From Rhodospirillaceae bacterium (lineage in GTDB: Bacteria > Pseudomonadota > Alphaproteobacteria > Azospirillales > Azospirillaceae), in assembly GCA_029267445.1 (NCBI GenBank), contig JAJUIU010000031.1:1-41027 (forward strand): DNA of 41,027 nt, given 5' to 3'. Under the pieces are notes generated by a model, which made no database searches, was not told the origin of the DNA, and saw only the letters and a list, made by a program, of their open reading frames with translations. The translations under genes were made by a program, and so were the position numbers. Numbering within the stretch: position 1 is the stretch's first letter; each line of letters opens with the position of its first letter. Of this stretch, positions 40,626-41,027 are shown one piece after another.

Positions 40626-41027
40626 TCACCCGAAGGCCTGGAGGCCGGTCTGGGCGCGGCCGAGGATGAGGGCGTGGACGTCGTGGGTGCCCTCGTAGGT
40701 GTTGACGGTCTCCAGGTTCACCATGTGGCGGATCACGTGGTATTCGTCGGCGATGCCGTTGCCGCCATGCATGTCGCGGGCGAGGCGGGCGACGTCGAGC
40801 GCCTTGCCGCAGTTGTTGCGCTTCATCAGGCTGATCGCCTCCGGCGCCCAGGTGCCGGCGTCCAGCATGCGCCCCAGCTGGAGCGAGCCCTGCAGGCCGA
40901 GGGCGATCTCCGTCTGCATGTCGGCCAGCTTCTTCTGGATCAGCTGCGTGGCGGCCAGCGGCTTGCCGAACATCTGCCGGTCCAGCGTGTACTGGCGCGC
41001 CGCATGCCAGCAGAACTCCGCCGCCCC
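40626..41027 (-). CDS. gcdH: Glutaryl-CoA dehydrogenase (acyl-CoA dehydrogenase family), N-terminus outside window
   Basis: The C-terminal 133 residues are present, open to the window edge. Sequence [46 protein letters not shown] and, later, [59 protein letters not shown] is that of glutaryl-CoA dehydrogenase; the catalytic base Glu lies in NTYEGTHD. It oxidises and decarboxylates glutaryl-CoA to crotonyl-CoA, passing electrons to ETF (encoded at 20251-21960). Nearest gene of the catabolic operon that continues beyond the window. Confidence 0.9.
   Translation of the reverse strand, partial: GAAEFCWHAARQYTLDRQMFGKPLAATQLIQKKLADMQTEIALGLQGSLQLGRMLDAGTWAPEAISLMKRNNCGKALDVARLARDMHGGNGIADEYHVIRHMVNLETVNTYEGTHDVHALILGRAQTGLQAFG

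Overview
The window is a chromosomal stretch of a very GC-rich alphaproteobacterium, most likely of the Rhodospirillales/Azospirillaceae type. That placement is inferred from gene content and order: class II nrdJ, single-domain Coq7, the pduO-etfB-etfA-hbd and argH-lipoprotein-lysA-DUF4175 blocks, and a MJ0042/DUF3426 gene divergent from ftsX. There is no rRNA, and no rRNA-based assignment is possible. Genes are dense, most intergenic gaps are under 150 bases and none reaches 300.

Regions: 1-3400 is a partial adenosylcobalamin-dependent ribonucleotide reductase (nrdJ) interrupted by a complete in-frame 378-residue LAGLIDADG intein placed directly before the catalytic cysteine. 3548-8784 holds plsC, a small unknown gene, a bacteriophytochrome kinase (bphP) overlapping a heme oxygenase (bphO) that supplies its biliverdin, and a DUF218 gene. 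8781-10712 holds ftsX without ftsE, and a zinc-ribbon membrane protein. 10771-17329 is the argH, lipoprotein, lysA, DUF4175 operon with a divergent TlpA-like thioredoxin; a perfect 26-bp inverted repeat of the REP type sits inside the lipoprotein reading frame. 17366-23739 has a voltage-sensor ion channel, then hbd, etfA, etfB, pduO and a twin-membrane-segment protein, broken up by a DnaQ-like exonuclease and by an AT-rich two-gene insert (a winged-helix protein and a small Cas2/VapD-like protein). 23868-33316 is mostly housekeeping and conserved unknowns: NUDIX, mgsA, gluQ, an HNH endonuclease with two perfect DnaA boxes upstream, a convergent paralogous pair, yciB, hydrolases, coq7 and dsbB. 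A tRNA-Leu(CAA) lies at 33419-33504, followed by a CPA1 antiporter.

41027-35032 (minus strand) is a probable catabolic operon: glutaryl-CoA dehydrogenase (partial), a small dimeric-barrel protein, a 2-keto-4-pentenoate-hydratase-family enzyme, a NicX-type 2,5-dihydroxypyridine dioxygenase homologue with both iron-ligand His residues and the Asp, an alpha/beta hydrolase, two MDR oxidoreductases and an XRE regulator. A LysR-type dyad lies in front of the nicX-like gene. This looks like an incompletely described ring-cleavage route.

Functional links: PduO makes the adenosylcobalamin that NrdJ needs. EtfAB accepts electrons from acyl-CoA dehydrogenases such as the GcdH at the window end, and crotonyl-CoA from GcdH would reach Hbd after hydration. 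BphO feeds BphP. DsbB and the TlpA-like protein both handle periplasmic thiols.
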